From JAUWOY01 sp034431315 (lineage in GTDB: Bacteria > Chloroflexota > Anaerolineae > VGOG01): a DNA stretch of 64,000 nt. The position numbers and the translations under genes were made by a program. Under the pieces are notes generated by a model. That model was not told where the DNA came from. It made no database searches and saw only the letters and a list, made by a program, of their open reading frames with translations. This document shows, piece after piece, positions 60,619 through 64,000 of this stretch (its first letter is position 1; every line of letters begins with the position of its first letter). The DNA is taken from the NCBI GenBank assembly GCA_034431315.1, contig DAOUDK010000032.1:1-64000 (forward strand). Reading direction: 5' to 3'.

Positions 60619-61098
60619 TCAGGGCAACGTGAATGCATCACGCAGCGCATGGACGGCTTCGTCCAGGCGATGGGCCTCAATCACACAAGTGATGGTCGAG
60701 AGGGAGGTACTAATGGCACGGATGTTGATGTTGCAATCGCCCAGCGCCTTGCACATCCGGCTGGCGACGCCGCGCTGTTCGCGAAAATCAAAGCCGAAAA
60801 GGCTCACTGACGCCACTTCAGGGTCGCTGGTAACAGCTTTCCCTCCGACCTCCTCCCGTATGCGCTCGGTCACCGCCAATGCCTGGTTCAGGTCATCCCG
60901 ATCTACGCCCAGGACGATGTGATCCTTCTCCTCCAGATCAATCAGGTGCACAACGAGTTCGACGTTGATTCCCTGGTCGCTCAGCGCAGAGAAGAGCTTG
61001 CCACCTATGCCCGGGCGCGATGGGATGTCCATTATACCAATCATGGCCAGGTGGTCCCTCTGGATCAGGCCACCGGCCTGGAGTTTGCCATTGGTCAT
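60619..61098 (-). CDS. Two-ACT-domain protein, aspartokinase-regulatory-like
   Basis: 159 residues, ATG 61098 after GGAGGTG. Two ACT domains: IGIMDIPSRPGIGGKLFSAL then SDQGINVELVVHLI; and VSLFGFDFREQRGVASRMCK then ALGDCNINIRAISTS. This matches the regulatory end of lysine-sensitive aspartokinase (V.DRPG.A...F..L...GIN...I). There is no kinase domain, so it may be a stand-alone amino acid sensor. It is ten bases upstream of atpD and shares the promoter at 61175, so amino-acid sensing and the ATPase operon are co-transcribed. Confidence 0.83.
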   Translation of the reverse strand: MTNGKLQAGGLIQRDHLAMIGIMDIPSRPGIGGKLFSALSDQGINVELVVHLIDLEEKDHIVLGVDRDDLNQALAVTERIREEVGGKAVTSDPEVASVSLFGFDFREQRGVASRMCKALGDCNINIRAISTSLSTITCVIEAHRLDEAVHALRDAFTLP

Positions 61099-61174
61099 CG
61101 TTGCACCTCCACACCGTATACATAAAAACAAACGCCGCTGCAACGCTGGGCTAGCGGTGCTCGGCGGCAGAGAT

Positions 61175-61203
61175 ATTGTAGCACTTAGGTCAGGTATTGT
61201 CAA
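61175..61203 (-). promoter_or_regulatory. Promoter of the ACT-atp operon
   Basis: Minus strand TTGACA (61203-61198), 17-base spacer, TACAAT (61180-61175). Confidence 0.75.
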
Positions 61204-61259
61204 GATGCCGTATCACTCACGTAAAATGGATATGTGGACAACTCTCTGCTGCACTCCAA

Positions 61260-61441
61260 GTTGCCCACATATCTACAGCCCCTACTACCCTCTCATGCAA
61301 ACCAGTGCCCGCTGCCCGACCAACTGCTCCCAGCGCCGTCTCGAAGGCCACCTTCTCGTTAGCCGACCACTGGATGTGCACCTCCTCAGGTGCGCCGATG
61401 GCCAGCAGGTGCTCCACCACTGTCGGAGAATCTGTATGCAC
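61260..61441 (-). pseudogene. Fragment of a 2-oxoacid (indolepyruvate) ferredoxin oxidoreductase
   Basis: The minus strand reads TDSPTVVEHLLAIGAPEEVH then IQWSANEKVAFETALGAVGR, resembling the IorA N-terminal region (YVEWSVNEKVALE.ALGA). The match decays after ALGA and a stop follows at 61217. A relic of another ferredoxin-linked enzyme gene. Confidence 0.55.
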
Positions 61442-61453
61442 ATCGGTAGCGCC

Positions 61454-63439
61454 TCAGTATAGTGATAGCCTCCTCAAGAACAGGGCGGAGAACAGAATTG
61501 AAACCGTGGTCAGGATTGTCATCAGCACATCCAGCGAAGGGCCGGCCGTGTCCTTGAAGGGGTCTCCTATGTTATCTCCAACAACCGCCGCGTGGTGTGT
61601 TGGCGAGCCTTTGCCGCCCAGGTGGCCTTCCTCGATGAATTTCTTGGCGTTATCCCAAGCTGTGCCTGAGTAAGCCATGAATATTGCCATAGGAAAGGCG
61701 GTCACGATGCTGCCAATTAACAAACCTCCTACGGCTTCCGGTCCGATGGTGAAACCTATGATGATGGGGGTAGCTATCGCTACGAGGCCAGGAGCGAGCA
61801 AATTTCTCAGGGCGGCGGCCGTGCTTATGTCCACGCACCTGGCGTAATCCGGCCTGGCCTTTCCCTCCTTCAGGCCTGGAATCTCTCTAAATTGTCTTCG
61901 TATCTCCTCAACCATCTGAAAGGCCGTCGTTCCCACCGCCTGCAGACATAGGCCGCAGTAGACAAAGGGCAAGATGCCCCCGATGAACAGCCCGATTACG
62001 ACCACAGGGTCGGTGAGGAGGACTGTCTCGAGGCGCGCATGCAACATGTAGACAAAGAACAAAGCGATTGTTTCGAACCCCGCATCGCTTATGGCGAACC
62101 CCTTGCAGATGGCTTTGGTCGTGTTGCCCACTGCGTCAAGCGCATCGGTAGTCCTTCTAACCTCTGGGCCCAGGCCGGCCATCTCCGCGATCCCGCTGGC
62201 GTTATCCACGATGGGGCCAAAGGCATCCACAGCGACGATAATCCCGGCTATGGACTGCATCCCCAGTGCGGCGATTGCCACGCCGTACACGCCGGCGAAC
62301 TTGTATGCCAGAAGAATCGCCCCGCAGATGACGAGGACAGGGAGAGCAGCGCTCTTCATCCCCATCGCCAGGCCGGCGAGGATGGTGGTAGCGGATCCGG
62401 TTTGAGACGACTTGGCAATCGCCCGTACCGGGGACTTATCCGATGAGGTGTAGTGTTGGGTGATCAAGCCAAGCAAGACGGCGGCCGTTATGCCCGACAG
62501 CGCGGCGTAAAACACGTTCAACCTGCCGAACATCCCTTGTGCCAGGAAACAGGCTGCTATGGTGGCCAAAATGCCAGAGGCGAACATCCCCCTATTGAGA
62601 GCTGTCTGTGGATGGGCCCCTTTCCATGCTCTCACCAAAAGCATTCCAAGGATCGTCGCAAAAATCCCCGCTGCTTGAAACGCCAAGGGGAAGGCCACGC
62701 CCTCCACTCCATATTCCCTCACCCTCATCACACCTATGAGCATGGCGGCCAGGATGCTGCCCACGTTGGATTCGAACAAATCCGCCCCCATCCCGGCCAC
62801 GTCGCCGACGTTGTCGCCCACCAGGTCCGCTATCACGCCGGGATTTCTCGGATCGTCCTCCGGTATGCCTGCCTCGATCTTACCCACCAGATCGGCCCCT
62901 ATATCGGCCGCCTTGGTGTAAATGCCTCCGCCCACCCGCGCAAACAAACCCACCAGACTCGCCCCGACGCCAAACCCAACGACCTCAAAGGGGTCCCCGC
63001 TGGCAAGATACAGGAGATAGACGCCTAATAGCGCCAGGCCAACGACCATCATGCCCATCACCGTTCCGCCCTGAAAGGCGGTCATCAATGCCCCACCCAA
63101 CAACCCGCTCCTCACCGCCTGGGTTGTCCTGACGTTGGCCCTTACCGCCACAGCCATGCCTATGTACCCGGCTAGCGCAGAGAAAATCGCACCGGTAACG
63201 AAAGCCAAGGCGGTGAAGGCACCCAAGGTAAAGCCCAAGGCTATCGCCGATATAGTCACAAAGATGGCTATCGTTTTATACTGCTTCCTCAGATAGGTCA
63301 TAGCACCATCTCGGATTGTGTCGGAAATGTCGTTCATGCGAGCGGTGCCGGTTTCCCCTTTAAGAACGCGCCAGGCCGAGTAAGCCGCAAACAACAGTGC
63401 AGAGATACTCGCCATAGGTGCCAGTAATTCATACGTCAT
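61454..63439 (-). CDS. hppA: Ion-pumping membrane pyrophosphatase, second copy
   Basis: 661 residues, ATG 63439 (MTYELLAPMASISALLFAAY) after GGAG. Catalytic motifs: GGGIYTKAADIGADLVGKIE, IPEDDPRNPGVIADLVGDNV, GDVAGMGADLFESN, AVDAFGPIVDNASGIAEM and VVGDNIGDPFKDTAGPS. The K+-dependence segment reads GNTTKAICKG: Lys is present, but the usual Thr three residues later is Cys. Predicted K+-independent by the Lys. Only moderately similar to the copy at 19271 (different N-terminus and loops), so an old paralogue rather than a recent duplicate. Confidence 0.95.
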   Translation of the reverse strand: MTYELLAPMASISALLFAAYSAWRVLKGETGTARMNDISDTIRDGAMTYLRKQYKTIAIFVTISAIALGFTLGAFTALAFVTGAIFSALAGYIGMAVAVRANVRTTQAVRSGLLGGALMTAFQGGTVMGMMVVGLALLGVYLLYLASGDPFEVVGFGVGASLVGLFARVGGGIYTKAADIGADLVGKIEAGIPEDDPRNPGVIADLVGDNVGDVAGMGADLFESNVGSILAAMLIGVMRVREYGVEGVAFPLAFQAAGIFATILGMLLVRAWKGAHPQTALNRGMFASGILATIAACFLAQGMFGRLNVFYAALSGITAAVLLGLITQHYTSSDKSPVRAIAKSSQTGSATTILAGLAMGMKSAALPVLVICGAILLAYKFAGVYGVAIAALGMQSIAGIIVAVDAFGPIVDNASGIAEMAGLGPEVRRTTDALDAVGNTTKAICKGFAISDAGFETIALFFVYMLHARLETVLLTDPVVVIGLFIGGILPFVYCGLCLQAVGTTAFQMVEEIRRQFREIPGLKEGKARPDYARCVDISTAAALRNLLAPGLVAIATPIIIGFTIGPEAVGGLLIGSIVTAFPMAIFMAYSGTAWDNAKKFIEEGHLGGKGSPTHHAAVVGDNIGDPFKDTAGPSLDVLMTILTTVSILFSALFLRRLSLY

Positions 63440-63667
63440 GGTTAAACTCCTTTGTTCCGAATTTTCCCGGCAAGCCGAACTCCTCCAACCACACCTGCCA
63501 CCCCACCCGGTGGCAGGTGATCCATCTTCGATACCCTTCGGGGATGATGCCCACACAGGGCAACAGCACCAGACCGATCAATGCTATCCAATGCAGCCGC
63601 TCGACCAGGCGACGGGGAATTAGCCTACTTTAATAGCTGTTTTGCAACCCCAACTGCCCGGTTTCGC

Positions 63668-64000
63668 CTACGGGTTGTCCCTAACTCCAAACGCTCTCGG
63701 CAGCGAGTTTATGAGCTCCTCAGCATAGCTCCGTACCTGGCCTGCCGTGGACATGGTGAGCACCTCAGCAGCCGCTTCTCGCGCCTTCTCCAGAGTTATC
63801 GCCGCGATCAGCGACTTGGCTCTGGGGATGGCGACCGCACTCATGCTGAACTCGTCCAGCCCCAGGCCCAACAGGATGGGGATGGCTTCGGGCTGACCGG
63901 CCATCTCCCCGCACATGCCGACCCACTTGCCGGCCGCGTGAGCAGCCTCGATCACCTGCTTGATCAACCGCAGGATGGCCGGGTGCAGCGGCTGGTAGAG
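63668..64000 (-). CDS. ptsI: PTS enzyme I (PEP-protein phosphotransferase), C-terminal end
   Basis: 110 residues to the window edge; the N-terminus lies outside. Contains LYQPLHPAILRLIKQVIEAA then GKWVGMCGEMAGQPEAIPIL and LGLGLDEFSMSAVAIPRAKS, the PEP-binding barrel end with the active Cys in GMCGE. Enzyme I takes phosphate from PEP to HPr. The gap 63440-63667 holds a hairpin (CCACCTGCCACCCCACCCGG) and no gene. Confidence 0.93.
   Translation of the reverse strand, partial: LYQPLHPAILRLIKQVIEAAHAAGKWVGMCGEMAGQPEAIPILLGLGLDEFSMSAVAIPRAKSLIAAITLEKAREAAAEVLTMSTAGQVRSYAEELINSLPRAFGVRDNP

Noticed and set aside
59034..60632. 532-codon open frame on +
   Set aside because: Antisense of atpD.

Overview
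The window looks like chromosome from an anaerobic member of the Chloroflexota (Anaerolineae-like). This is inferred from a secreted-protein C-terminus of the YLP-type common in that phylum, a DUF2723 membrane protein, a MurE gene (so the cell makes peptidoglycan), GC-rich genes, many short dispersed repeats, and a dense set of strictly anaerobic iron-sulfur enzymes. No rRNA, tRNA or CRISPR array was seen, and the phylum call is not proven.

Layout. 0-7 kb: a partial antitoxin gene, two tandem secreted paralogues, a DUF2723 protein and a lipoprotein-like hypothetical. 7-15 kb: housekeeping genes (thrC, sbcC, nth, a cupin epimerase, murE) with a toxin-antitoxin pair inserted at the sbcC 3' end. 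15.4-19.2 kb: two degenerate copies of a small integron. Each has a broken integrase gene, an outward consensus promoter, an attI-like site, one cassette and one well-formed attC; the second cassette carries a TIR-like defence gene. 19.3-26.1 kb: a membrane pyrophosphatase and a multi-part GAF/histidine-kinase/receiver signalling cluster. 26.3-33.8 kb: the first Hdr/Flx-like electron-transfer operon. Its HdrA is interrupted by an in-frame UGA at a conserved Cys position, followed by a bacterial SECIS-like hairpin, so it is read here as one selenoprotein. 33.8-38.1 kb: a row of genes separated by attC-like elements (methyltransferase-nuclease, DUF3800, HEPN-like, VOC). 38.2-42.9 kb: a tungsten aldehyde oxidoreductase operon, an Rpn-type nuclease and GAPDH. 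43.0-53.5 kb: a second Hdr/Flx-like operon on the other strand, with a 1524-residue HdrA-GltD-HdrA protein and an HdrCB fusion, interrupted by another toxin-antitoxin pair. 53.9-61.2 kb: an N-type ATPase operon led by a two-ACT-domain protein. 61.4-64 kb: a second membrane pyrophosphatase and the 3' end of ptsI.

How it works together (inference). The AOR passes electrons from an aldehyde (or related substrate) to ferredoxin. The two Hdr/Flx-like modules couple NAD(H), ferredoxin and a disulfide or similar acceptor by flavin-based bifurcation. The ATPase and two pyrophosphatases exchange ATP/PPi energy with an ion gradient: the ATPase c subunit carries most of a Na+ site, while both pyrophosphatases carry the Lys typical of K+-independent H+ pumps. 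Defence-type genes sit mainly in the integron-like regions.

Heptamer tandem repeats and a short CTTCGACAAGCTCAG-type repeat pervade the window, also inside genes, where they supply linkers, N-termini and ribosome binding sites.
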